From the NCBI GenBank assembly GCA_963751335.1, contig CAVVUB010000004.1:248001-312000 (forward strand): a stretch of 64,000 nucleotides of DNA, written 5' to 3'. This DNA comes from Bog-473 sp963751335. GTDB lineage: Bacteria > Actinomycetota > Acidimicrobiia > Acidimicrobiales > RAAP-2. The position numbers and the translations under genes were made by a program. Below the pieces are notes generated by a model, which saw only the letters and a program-made list of their open reading frames with translations, did not search any database and had not been told where the DNA came from. Within the stretch, counting starts at the first letter, position 1. Each line of letters starts with the position of its first letter. Below, piece after piece: positions 51,731 to 60,803 of this stretch.

Positions 51731-52785
51731 CCTGGCCCGAGGTGCTGGCCCGGCTGAGCCGGCGCGCCCCGCTGAGCGAGGCCGAGGCCGAGGAGATCAT
51801 GGGCGTGGTCTTCCGGGGTGAGGCCACGCCGGCCCAGGTGGGCGCCTTCCTCACCCTGCTCCACGCCAAGGGCGAGACGGCCGAGGAGGTGACCGGGCTG
51901 GCCCGGGCCATGGTCGACGCGGCGGTGCCCTGCCCGCTCGGGACCGACGAGGTGGTGGTCGACCTGGTCGGCACCGGCGGCGACCGCCTGGCCAGCATCA
52001 ACGTCACCACGCTGGCCTCCTTCATCACGGCGGGTGCCGGCGTACCCGTGTGCAAGCACGGCAACCGCGCTGCCTCGTCCTCCGTCGGGACGGCCGACGT
52101 GCTCGAGGCGCTGGGCGTCGCCCTCGAGATCGGTCCCGTTGGTGTGGCGCGCTGCGTCGCCGAAGCCGGCATGGGCTTCTGCTTCGCTCAGGCCTTCCAC
52201 CCGGCTATGCGCTTCGTCGGTCCGGTGCGGGCCGAGATCGGCGTGCCCACGGTCTTCAACTTCCTCGGGCCCCTGACCAACCCGTCGCGCACCCGTTACC
52301 AGCTGGTGGGCGTAAGCGATCCGGCCATGGCGCCGATCATGGCCGACGTGTTCGGGGCCACGGGAAGCCGGCGCACCTTCATCGTCCGTGCGGACGACGG
52401 GCTCGACGAGCTGAGCGTCACCTCGCCCTCGACCGTGCTCGAGGTGCGGGGCGACGGCGCGGGCGCCTACGAGCTCAGCGAGTGGCGGGTGGACCCGGCC
52501 GCGCTCGGGCTCCCCCCGGCCACGCTGGCCGACCTGCGGGGTGGTGACGCCGCCTTCAACGCGGCAGCCATCCGCTCGGTGCTCGAGGGGGAGAAGAGCG
52601 CCCGGCGCGACATCGGCGTGCTGAACGCGGCGGCGGCCCTCGTCGTGGCAGGCCGGGTCGACGAGCTCGAGGGCGGGCTGGTCCTGGCCGCCGAGTCGAT
52701 CGACAACGGGCGGGCCCTGGCCGTGCTCGACGCCCTGGTCGCTACCTCGCAAGCGGCAGCAGCGCAGCGCCAGCCGACGGGCTGA
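51721..52785 (+). CDS. trpD: Anthranilate phosphoribosyltransferase
   Basis: The protein is 354 residues from GTG 51721; the upstream open frame belongs to the overlap with the dehydrogenase gene. Signatures are VDLVGTGGDRLASINVTTLASF (PRPP site), CKHGNRAASSSVGTADVLEALG (anthranilate site), and FNFLGPLTNPSRTRYQLVGV. The usual GTGGDGxxTxN is slightly altered (GTGGDRLASIN). The enzyme joins PRPP and anthranilate in tryptophan synthesis. It is not beside other trp genes here. Its 3' end overlaps the convergent galK by 44 nt. Confidence 0.9.
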   Translation: MGLTWPEVLARLSRRAPLSEAEAEEIMGVVFRGEATPAQVGAFLTLLHAKGETAEEVTGLARAMVDAAVPCPLGTDEVVVDLVGTGGDRLASINVTTLASFITAGAGVPVCKHGNRAASSSVGTADVLEALGVALEIGPVGVARCVAEAGMGFCFAQAFHPAMRFVGPVRAEIGVPTVFNFLGPLTNPSRTRYQLVGVSDPAMAPIMADVFGATGSRRTFIVRADDGLDELSVTSPSTVLEVRGDGAGAYELSEWRVDPAALGLPPATLADLRGGDAAFNAAAIRSVLEGEKSARRDIGVLNAAAALVVAGRVDELEGGLVLAAESIDNGRALAVLDALVATSQAAAAQRQPTG

Positions 52786-53818
52786 CCCGCCAGGCCCGGC
52801 GGGGCGCATGGGTCTCGAGGTCGAGCGCAGGGGAGTCGGGCTCGCACAAAGCCACCACGCAACCGCCGAAGCCGGCCCCGGACATGCGGGCGCCCAGGAC
52901 GCCCGGCTGGCCCAGCAGGTACTCGACCAGGTCGTCGACGGCGGGTACCGAGACCAGATAGTCGGCGGCCAGGCTGCGCTGGCCCTCGGTCATGACCTGG
53001 CCCAGCGCGTTCAGGTTCCCCCGCTCGAGGAGGCGTTCGGCCTCGAGGACGCGGGCGCACTCGGTCACCACGTGGCGGGCCCGGCGGCGCAGCACCGCGT
53101 CGGACAGCCCGCTCAGATCGCTCAGGGAGCACAGGCCGAGCGGGCGGCCGAGCTGGTGGGCGGCGCGCTCGCACTCGGCCCGGCGGGCGGCGTAGGGCGA
53201 CTCGACGAGGAGCCGGGGCGCCTCGCTGTGCACGATGACGAAGGCCGCCTCCTCGGGGACCGCCACCTGGTGGGTGGCCAGCGTGTGGAAGTCGATGGAC
53301 AGCGCGTGCTGGGCGGCGGCGCCGGCGATGGCCAGCGGATCGAGCAGGCCGACGTGCGCCCCCGTCGCCCGCTCCGCCTCCTGCTCGGTGCGGGCCAACG
53401 CCAGGGGATCGGGATCGTGGCCCAGGGCGAGCAGCAGGGCCACCGAGAAGGCGGCGCTCGACGACAGGCCGGCGCCGACCGGGACCGTGCTGGCGACCTC
53501 GATCAGGCCTCCGGCGCCGCCCGGTGGCGGCCACAGCCGGAGGAGCCCGGCGGCCAGGAGTGCGTTCGGCGGGAGGGGCGGCGCCGCGGCGCCCGGCGCG
53601 GTGTTTGCCTTCGGCGGCCGGTCCGGGTCGGTCAGGGCGACCTCGAAGGGCTCGTCGGGGAACTGGTCGGATTCGACGCCGACGAGGAAGCTGCCCGGCT
53701 TGGGGGTGAACCGCACCTCGGTGGCCAGGTCGATCGCCATGGGGAGCGAGAGGCCTGCGTTGTAGTCGGTGTGGTCGCCGATGATGGTGACGCGGCCGGG
53801 TGCGCGGGCGGAGGGCAC
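52742..53818 (-). CDS. galK: Galactokinase
   Basis: The protein is 358 residues from GTG 53818. GHMP kinase signatures are GRVTIIGDHTDYNAGLSLPMAI (galactose-binding), VPVGAGLSSSAAFSVALLL (ATP loop) and GARMSGAGFGGCVVALCEP near the C-terminus. In most galactokinases the first motif is GEHTDYN; here it is GDHTDYN. It phosphorylates galactose to galactose-1-phosphate in the Leloir pathway. No galT or galE gene is adjacent. It converges with trpD and diverges from the CoA-transferase gene, whose start is 97 nt away. Confidence 0.85.
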   Translation of the reverse strand: MPSARAPGRVTIIGDHTDYNAGLSLPMAIDLATEVRFTPKPGSFLVGVESDQFPDEPFEVALTDPDRPPKANTAPGAAAPPLPPNALLAAGLLRLWPPPGGAGGLIEVASTVPVGAGLSSSAAFSVALLLALGHDPDPLALARTEQEAERATGAHVGLLDPLAIAGAAAQHALSIDFHTLATHQVAVPEEAAFVIVHSEAPRLLVESPYAARRAECERAAHQLGRPLGLCSLSDLSGLSDAVLRRRARHVVTECARVLEAERLLERGNLNALGQVMTEGQRSLAADYLVSVPAVDDLVEYLLGQPGVLGARMSGAGFGGCVVALCEPDSPALDLETHAPRRAWRVSPSAGAALLPLAR

Positions 53819-53914
53819 GACCCCAGCTTGGCGCGGCGGGCCCGGTGCCGGCGGGGTATCGGGGGGCGTGGGTCGGGTTTGACCGGCGCCGGGATGCCGG
53901 GACACGATCCTGCG

Positions 53915-55093
53915 ATGACCGAACGCAGCGGACCGCTCAAGGGAATCAAGATCATCGAGTTGGCGGGCATCGGTCCGGGCCCCTTCACCTGCATGATGCT
54001 GGCCGACGCCGGCGCCTCGGTCCTGCGCCTGGAGCGGGCGGCGCCCGGCGCGGTCGAGGCGGGGGAGCAGTTCGAGAAGTCGGGGCAGGGCCCGTACTGG
54101 GACCTGCTCAACCGGTCCCGGCCCTCGGTCGGGATCGACCTGAAGAACCCCGACGCCGTGGCGCTCGTGCTCGACCTGGTCGAGCGCTCCGACGGTTTGG
54201 TCGAGGGCTTCCGCCCCGGTGTGACCGAGCGACTGGGCATCGGGCCCGACGCGTGCCTGGCCCGCAACAGGCGGTTCGTCTACGGGCGCATGACCGGTTG
54301 GGGCCAGGACGGTCCGATGGCCGCCATGGCCGGGCACGACATCGACTACATCTCCATCGGCGGCGCGTTGTGGTCCATGGGCCGGGCCGACTCCGCCCCG
54401 GTGCCTCCGCTGAACATGGTGGGCGACTTCGGCGGCGGCGGGATGCTCCTGGCCTTCGGCATGGTGGCCGCGCTGCTCGAGGCGGCGCGCTCGGGCGAGG
54501 GTCAGGTGGTCGACGCCGCCATGACCGACGGGTCGGCCGTCCTCATGACGATGATCCACGCCTTCCGGCACCACGGGCTCTGGAACGACGAGCGCGGGGC
54601 CAACATGCTCGACACGGGCGCGCCCTTCTACGAGGTCTACGAGACGGCGGACGGGAAGTGGATGGGCGTGGGTGCAATAGAGACACAGTTCTACGCCGCG
54701 TTGCTCGAGGGTCTCGGGCTGGCGGACGACACGTCGCTGCCCGGCCAGATGTCCCGGGCGGACTGGCCGGCGCTCAAGGAGCGCTTCAACGCCGTCTTCC
54801 GCACCAAGAGCCGCGACGAGTGGTCGGCCATCTTCGAGGGCTCCGACGCCTGCGTCGCCCCCGTGCTCTCGCCCTGGGAGGCGCACCTGCATCCGCACAA
54901 CGTGGCCCGCTCCACCTTCATCGAGGTGGAGGGAGTCGTGCAGCCGGCGCCGGCACCCCGCTTCTCCCGCACGCCTTCGACCGTGTCGTCGCCGCCCTCG
55001 CCTCCGGGGGCCGACACGGTCTCCGCACTCGTCGAGTGGGGTGTGGACGAAGGGGCGGTGGACAAGTTGCGCGAATCGGGGGCGTTGAGTTAG
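53915..55093 (+). CDS. CoA transferase family III / alpha-methylacyl-CoA racemase-like
   Basis: The protein is 392 residues from ATG 53915; the frame is open far upstream antisense to galK. It starts with GIKIIELAGIGPGPFTCMMLADAGASVLRLER, the AMACR/FRC opening. Residues matching the racemase catalytic set are present: the His-Asp of MAGHDIDYISIGG, D in VGDFGGGGM, and E in APFYEVYETADGKW. This favours an alpha-methylacyl-CoA racemase over a formyl-CoA transferase. It interconverts R and S 2-methylacyl-CoA, used in branched fatty-acid or sterol side-chain degradation. A strong terminator follows 12 nt after the stop. Confidence 0.85.
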   Translation: MTERSGPLKGIKIIELAGIGPGPFTCMMLADAGASVLRLERAAPGAVEAGEQFEKSGQGPYWDLLNRSRPSVGIDLKNPDAVALVLDLVERSDGLVEGFRPGVTERLGIGPDACLARNRRFVYGRMTGWGQDGPMAAMAGHDIDYISIGGALWSMGRADSAPVPPLNMVGDFGGGGMLLAFGMVAALLEAARSGEGQVVDAAMTDGSAVLMTMIHAFRHHGLWNDERGANMLDTGAPFYEVYETADGKWMGVGAIETQFYAALLEGLGLADDTSLPGQMSRADWPALKERFNAVFRTKSRDEWSAIFEGSDACVAPVLSPWEAHLHPHNVARSTFIEVEGVVQPAPAPRFSRTPSTVSSPPSPPGADTVSALVEWGVDEGAVDKLRESGALS

Positions 55094-55104
55094 TCGGGTT
55101 CGTG

Positions 55105-55132
55105 AAGGAAGGGCCCCGAAGGGCCCCTCCTT
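55105..55132 (+). terminator. Terminator hairpin between convergent genes
   Basis: Stem aaggaagggccc (55105-55116), loop cgaa, ggcccctcctt (55121-55132), with one mismatch. A short pyrimidine tail (cctttc) follows. It may serve the CoA transferase gene and, in the other direction, the propeller gene that ends at 55158. Confidence 0.65.
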
Positions 55133-55157
55133 CCTTTCGGCGGTTCCCACTCCGTTG

Positions 55158-56575
55158 TCAGAGTCCACGCGAGATGCCTGCCGCGTCGTCGACGCCGGTG
55201 CCGCCAAGGCTGCCGGCAAAGCCCGCCGACCCGTAGTCGAACACTCCACCGTCCGAGGCGACGAACCAGTAGCCGCCGCCGTCGGGCGCCGAAGCCATGC
55301 CGACGACCGGCTCGTTCAGCTGGATGCTTCCGGTCGAGCCGTAGAACTGGGCGTCACCGTAGGCGAACACTCCGCCGTCCGAGGCAGTGAACCAATAGCC
55401 GGCGCCGTCGGGCGTGACCGTCATGCCCACCACGGGCTTGTTCAGGTGGATGCTGCCCGTCGAGCCGAAGAACTGGGCGTCACCGAAGGAGAAGACCCCA
55501 CCGTCAGCGGCCACCAGCCAGTACCCCTGGCCGTCGGGTGTGGCCGCCATGCCCACGACCGGCTGGTTCAGCGGCTCGGCCGCCCATGGAGCCGTAGAAG
55601 GCGGCGTCACCGTAGGCGAAGATCCCACCGTCGGAGGCCACGAACCAGTAGCCCTTCCCGTCGGGCGTGGCGGCCATGCCCACGACCGGCTTGTTCAGCG
55701 TCAGGCTGCCCGTCGACCCGTAGAAGCCGGCGTCGCCGCTGGCGAAGACACCACCGTCGGAACCGACCATCCAATACCCGGCGCCGTCGGTCGTCGGGGC
55801 CAGGCCGACGATCGGAGCAGTTGAGGTCGATGTACTGCGCGCCGTCGAGGTAGGCCAGGTAGTTGTCGTTGCCGAAGCCGGTGATCTCACCGGCCTGCCC
55901 GAAGATGTAGTAGCCGTCCGCGGGATCGGTTGGCACGATGTTGTAGGCGATGGTGCCGGAGATCTCGAACGCCGGGTTCGTGCAGTCGAACTGTGCCCCG
56001 AACGTGTCGTAGGGGACGGATTGGCCCGGGGCCGGCTGGTACTGGTCCAGCTCGACGTCGAAGTTCGACGCGGGTCCGGCGGTGCTGAACTCGCCGCACG
56101 AGGCGTTATTGGCGCTCACGGTCGCCGATCCCTCCGACGTCGGAGTACACCTGACCGGCCTGCAACGGCGAACCCACGGTGAGCGTGAAGCCGGCCCCGC
56201 TCCCCAGCGTGAAGCAGACGAAGGTCTGATCCTGCGAGCATCCGCTGCTGGGCACGACGGATGACGTCTGGAACACGGTCGAGTCGTTGGTGGACAGATC
56301 GGTCACCACGATGTTGGCCTGAGTGAGCGGTGTGACGTCGTGGGGGAGCGCTGCCCCGCTCCGCGGGTGAGGTCACGGCAGGCGAAATCGCTCCGCCATG
56401 AGGCTGCCAGCTCTCGGCCGCACTCGCGCCGACGCCGACGGTCATTGCGAGGACGAGCGCGCGACGAGCGTCGCTCCCGTCGCGCTCGAGCAGTGCACTC
56501 CTGGTCCGTCTGTGTGACCGCCGACCCGCACCTCGCGGGCGGCGAGGACACGCCGATGTTGTCGATAGTTCTCAT
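55158..56575 (-). pseudogene. Secreted propeller-repeat protein, several frameshifts
   Basis: One protein can be pieced together across three frames. It starts MRTIDNIG at 56575, then RRALVLAMTVGVGASAAES (a signal peptide ending) near 56450. Next come NIVVTDLSTNDSTVF and CFTLGSGAGFTLTVG (56310-56110), then DYQP-type sequence with FGAQFDCTNPAFEISGTIAYN (to about 55820), and finally about five repeats of the form YWxVxSDGGVFxxGDAxFYGSTGS down to 55158. At least four frame changes are needed. The repeats match those of the GH12-like protein at 18414, but here the N-terminal module is a different beta-type domain. The protein is probably exported. Assembly error is the likely cause of the breaks. 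Confidence 0.7.
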
Positions 56576-56691
56576 GGTGCAATCCCTTCTCTCTTGGCTC
56601 TCGGCCTCACGGGAGTCGCCCGCGATGGTGGGAACGGTACGAACGTCGGGTAAGGGCGCAGTAAGGCGACCGGACCTTGTGACCGAACCGG

Positions 56692-56890
56692 CTAGCGCCT
56701 CACGCTTCGAATCTCGCGGATGGACTCGATGTACACCGCCGGGCTCCAGCATCCGACCCGCAAGTTGAGGATGTCCCTCAGCCGGACGCCCTCCGTCGCG
56801 GAGAGCAACGCGGGGCTGTCTTCGGTGTCTCTCGGCGAACGACCAGGAATCGGAAGCTCCGACGGTTTCTGTGACGATAGGCATTGGCAT
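56692..56890 (-). pseudogene. Small gene of about 65 codons, one frameshift
   Basis: It starts MPMPIVTETVGASDSWSFAER at ATG 56890, preceded by GGGAGGAAAGGAAC, a strong ribosome site. After one frame change near 56830 it continues DTEDSPALLSATEGVRLRDI, then LRVGCWSPAVYIESIREIRS and a stop at 56692. The joined product is compact and protein-like. I do not recognise a family. It lies 116 nt upstream of the secreted propeller gene on the same strand and may share its transcript. Confidence 0.5.
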
Positions 56891-57213
56891 GTTCCTTTCC
56901 TCCCTTCGGGGCTGTCTGTCCCGTGTCGACGTTGTACCGAGGTCCGGTCGTCTGGAGGTAAAGGCCCGGGTTCGCCTGAGCTCGCCGCGGGCACGAAGAG
57001 TGAGGACGCCGGAAGAAGATGGAACGGATTTACCGTCGCTTTACCGCGGATCCGTACGGTGCCTCGGCGTGAGGAGCGTCATGGAACCTGGCGCGTCGGG
57101 GCCTGGAACTCTCGCTCCTGCGCTATCGTGCCCTCAACCCGGGTTGGAGCGGGGAAACGAGCCGCGGTTCGGAGTCGGAACCGCGGCTGGTGGGTACTGA
57201 GGGAGGGCTTGGG
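56891..57213. other. Intergenic region between divergent units
   Basis: About 320 bp separate the small minus-strand gene from the plus-strand GlnX-like operon. Promoters for both should lie here. I see no strong box or hairpin. Confidence 0.5.
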
Positions 57214-58539
57214 GTGACGACGGCGCCGACGCTCTTGGACTCACGCGAAACGGCTCGCCCGCACCGGACGGCACGCCGCGAGACGCCGGTCGTGCTCCGA
57301 ATGATCGCCGTGTCCATTGTGCTGCTGGCGCTGCTGGCCGGCGTGGCCGGCACGCTGGCCACGGTGGTGCGCCAGTCTGCGACCTCGGCCTCCTGGCAGA
57401 CCGCGGAACCGCTCATGGTGACCGCGCAAGCGATCGATACCTCGCTGTCCGACGCCGATACCACGGCCGCCGCCTCGTTCCTTCAGGGACGAGTGGAGCC
57501 GACAACGCTCCAACAACGCTACGACGCCGATCTCACGACGGCTTCGGCCGACGTCGCGCATGCCGCGCAGGAGGCAGGATCGGACCCGGCTGTCGGCGCC
57601 GCCGTCACCACGCTCTCGACAGACCTGCCCGCCTATTCCGGAGTGGTCCAGGAAGCGAACTTCAACGAGAGGGCGGGGAACTACCCCCTGGCGGCCGCCT
57701 ACCTCGCAGAGGCGAACAACCTTATGCGGACGAGCATTCTGCCGGCGGCGGCGCAGGTGTACGGGACCGAGGTGAACCGACTGGCGGACGACCAGAGCAA
57801 CGCCGCGTCCAGCGTCGTTGACCGTGCTGGCAGTGGTGGCCTTCTTCGCGCCTCCTCGCCGCACTCGTCTTGGCGCAGCGTTGGCTGAGTGGTCGGTTCC
57901 ATCGTACGTGGAACATCGCCCTGGTCGGCGCCACGATTCTCGTGGTCGTAATGGGTCTCTGGGCCGGGGTGGCGCTCTTCGCGCGAGAATTCGAGTGTGG
58001 CGTCGGCCGAACGCAACGGCTCTGGACCGGTGTCGACCTTCACGGACGCTCGGATCCTCGCCCTGCGTGCCCGAGCGGATGACGAGTTGACCCTTCTCAC
58101 CCGCGACTCGGACACGTCGTACCAGAAGGATTACACATCGACCGCGGCCGCCCTAAAGGGCCTGTTGGCTCGACAGCCAAGAGCCGGCCCGGGGAAGCGA
58201 TCCGTCCGAAGAGCAGCAAGCGGCACGTGCGCTCTCCGCCTGGGACGCCTACTCGTCGGTCCACCAGCAGGTTCGCCACGCCGACTCGTCCGGAGATCTC
58301 ACCGAGCGCGGTGGCGCTGGCCTCGGAGCGGGGCCCGCACGACTTGCCCGCTGTCTCCGCCGACCTGGACGGCGCGCTCGGCGACTGGGATCGTCGGTTC
58401 GCAGGACACGTTCGTGACCACGACGTCTGGGGCCGCGTCCGATCTCAACGGACTGATCTGGGGGCTCGCCCTCGGCGCGCTCGTGGTCGTTGCCCTGGTG
58501 CTGCTCGGCTTCGGCCCCCGTTTGGCGGAGTACCGATGA
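57214..58539 (+). pseudogene. glnX: GlnX-like membrane sensor protein, multiple frameshifts
   Basis: The first frame from GTG 57214 gives one transmembrane helix (VLRMIAVSIVLLALLAGVAGTL) and a helical extracytoplasmic region (QTAEPLMVTAQAIDTSLSDADT, then ERAGNYPLAAAYLAEANNLMR). Later frames supply a second membrane helix (NIALVGATILVVVMGLWAGVAL), a second helical domain and a third membrane helix (LIWGLALGALVVVALVLLGFG) before the stop at 58539. At least five frame changes are needed. The layout and gene order match mycobacterial GlnX, a membrane protein that works with GlnH to relay amino-acid availability to PknG. The stop overlaps glnH by ATGA. Confidence 0.65.
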
Positions 58540-59551
58540 GGGCGGTCCGTGCCTTGCTGTACCGGGGCGGAAGCCGAGGACGCATGGTGGCCGGGGGGCT
58601 CGTTCTGCTCGCCGCCACGGTTCTGGGTGCCTGCGGCACGGCGACGCCCGGCGTCTCCGCCTCGCCGAAATCGCTGGAGGTCGTGCCCAAGGGAGCCCAG
58701 ATCGTCCACCCCTCGCCGCCGCAGCAGGAGGCGTCCTGCAATGCCACGGCCAGCCTACCGCCTCCCGCCACGATGCCCACGCCGGGTCGGATGCCGGCGA
58801 ACTCCTATATGGCGCAGATCCGTGCCCGTGGCTACCTCGCGCGTCGGCGTGGACCAGAACACCTACCTGTGGGGCTACCGCGATCCGGCGACCGGCCAGT
58901 TGACGGGCTTCGACATCGACATGCTGAAGCAGGTGGCGCAGGCCATCTTCGGATCGTCCGACCCCGGAGACATCCGCTATCGTCATTGTGCCGAACGCTG
59001 ACCGCGTCCAGGCAGTGCAAGGACGGTGAAGTCGACATCGTCGCGGAGACCATGACAATCAACTGCGCGCGCGAGAAGTCGGTGGACTTCTCGACGGTGT
59101 ACTACCAGGCGGGCCAGCAAATCCTGGTGCCGTCCGATTCGAGCATCACCGGGCCACAGGATCTCGGCGGGAAGCGGGTCTGCGCCACGAAGGGCTCGAC
59201 GTCGCTGCAGAACTTGGTGGCGCCGAGTATGCCGAGACACATTCGGCTCTGGGAGGTGCAAATGACGAGACCGACTGCCTCGTCATGCTCCAGCAGGGCC
59301 AGGTCGATGCCATCAGCACGGACGATGCAATCCTGGTCGGCCTGGAGGCGCAGGACCCGAACACCAAGATCGTGGGCACGACGTTCAGCAGCGAGCCCTA
59401 CGGGATGGCCATCAGCAAAGCGCACCCCGACTTCACGTCGTTCGTCAACGGGGTGCTCGCCCAAGTCAGAGCGAACGGGACCTGGACCCAGACCTACAAC
59501 GAGTGGCTCGCCGAACTACACCCACATGGCGGCACCTCCCCCGCCGCCTAG
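58536..59551 (+). pseudogene. glnH: GlnH-like amino-acid-binding lipoprotein, multiple frameshifts
   Basis: It starts at ATG 58536. The signal ends in the lipobox LAATVLGAC, so Cys is lipidated. Across three frames one reads RVGVDQNTYLWGYRDPATG, GFDIDMLKQVAQAIFG, then GEVDIVAETMTINCAREKSVDFS, DLGGKRVCATKGSTSLQNL, QQGQVDAISTDDAILVGLEA, and a C-terminal FVNGVLAQVRANGTWTQTYN. These are the successive blocks of a type I/II solute-binding protein for glutamate or glutamine. In mycobacteria GlnH binds aspartate/glutamate and acts with GlnX rather than a transporter. No ABC permease is here, which agrees. Confidence 0.75.
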
Positions 59552-59561
59552 CGACCTACCG

Positions 59562-60803
59562 GTGAGTGTCATGGCCAAAGCTAACGCTGCGGGAGATCGA
59601 CCGGAGGATCGAAGATGTCCGGTCCGTGCTCGACGTGACCACGGGACGCCTGATCGAGCTCGACGCCGACGTCACTCGTCAACTTCTCGAGTCCTCAACG
59701 TCGCTTCGTGGCGTCACGGCAGTCACCTGGACGGACGCGTCAGCTCGACACGCAGCACTGCTGGAGAGCGCAGTTCGCACTCGAGCGGGCACTGACGACA
59801 GTGTTGGAGGCACGCGGCGAGCGCGTCGGTTCGGTAGAGCCAATCTGCCCTCCACGAACTCGACGACCTGCTTCAGCGGACTCCAGGTCGAGCTCCCCCT
59901 TCCGTCGACTCGACTGCGCCAGTGCGCCTGACGCAGGGAGCGGACCCGTTCGAGGCAGTGACCCTGGATGCGGCACTGGAACGAATGTCAGCCGACTACG
60001 ACCTGGTCTCCGGTGTGGTGATGTCGGTGGCGGAGGTGTGGGGTCCGGTGTCCGAGACGCTCCACGGCATGCAGGAGACGCTTACGGATCATCGACGGAG
60101 GAAGGGCGGGGTGAGACCTGTGACCTCCCCCAACCGAGCTCCGGGCCGACGCGGCAGGAGGTGGACGAAGAGGTGCGTACGGCCCGGGATGACCCCCTTG
60201 GTCTGTCGCGCTCCTTCGGTCACCGACCTCGAGGCGCGAGTGGCGCGGCTGGCCGCGGCACACGAGGACGGCAGCACGCGCGCTCGGTCGGACCTGGACG
60301 CACGAGCTCCGTGAAGCTGGGCAGCTGATCGAGGCCGGCGCTCGACACGCTCAATGGGTGCCGGGACGAGTTGTGGCGCCTCGCGGAGAAAGTTACGGTA
60401 CCCGACGGAGCGGAAGCTGACATGGCGCCGCCTGTCGCTGCAGCTCGCCGGCCTCCGGGATGGCGTGGACCCGCTTGGAACGGACGGGTGGGGGTGACGC
60501 CGGGCGCTCTGTACTCGCCGGGCCCAGGTCGTCCTGGCGCGGGTCGATGCGCACTGGCGGCCTCGGCTCGGTGGTCAGCTGGCTCGGCGGGATCAACTTC
60601 GTGGGCTTCTCGAGGCGTATCGGGCCAAGGTGGACGTCGCTGGGACTGGCGGAAGACCCCGAGCTCGAAGCGCGGTTCGCATCGGCGCAAGATCTGCTCT
60701 CGGTTGCGCCGTGCGATGTCGAAGTGGCGCAACAGTGAAGTGCAGGATTATATGGACGCGGTGCGCCGGTCGGGCGGGCGCACGACTGGGAGCAGGGTCG
60801 TGA
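59562..60803 (+). pseudogene. Conserved helical protein of the PknG operon, multiple frameshifts
   Basis: Fragments in alternating frames are KLTLREIDRRIEDVRSVLD, GRLIELDADVTRQLLESSTS, LTQGADPFEAVTLDAALERM, VTDLEARVARLAAAHEDG and LAEDPELEARFASAQDLL, with VQDYMDAVRRSGG near the end. The protein is alpha-helical, cytoplasmic by composition, and about 400 residues when restored. I recognise the pattern (LIELD...RQLLE; LRGLLEAYRAK; LAEDPEL) from unnamed proteins between glnH and pknG in other actinobacteria, but have no function for it. By analogy it may link GlnX to PknG. The end at 60803 assumes the same 4-nt overlap seen elsewhere in the operon. Confidence 0.6.
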
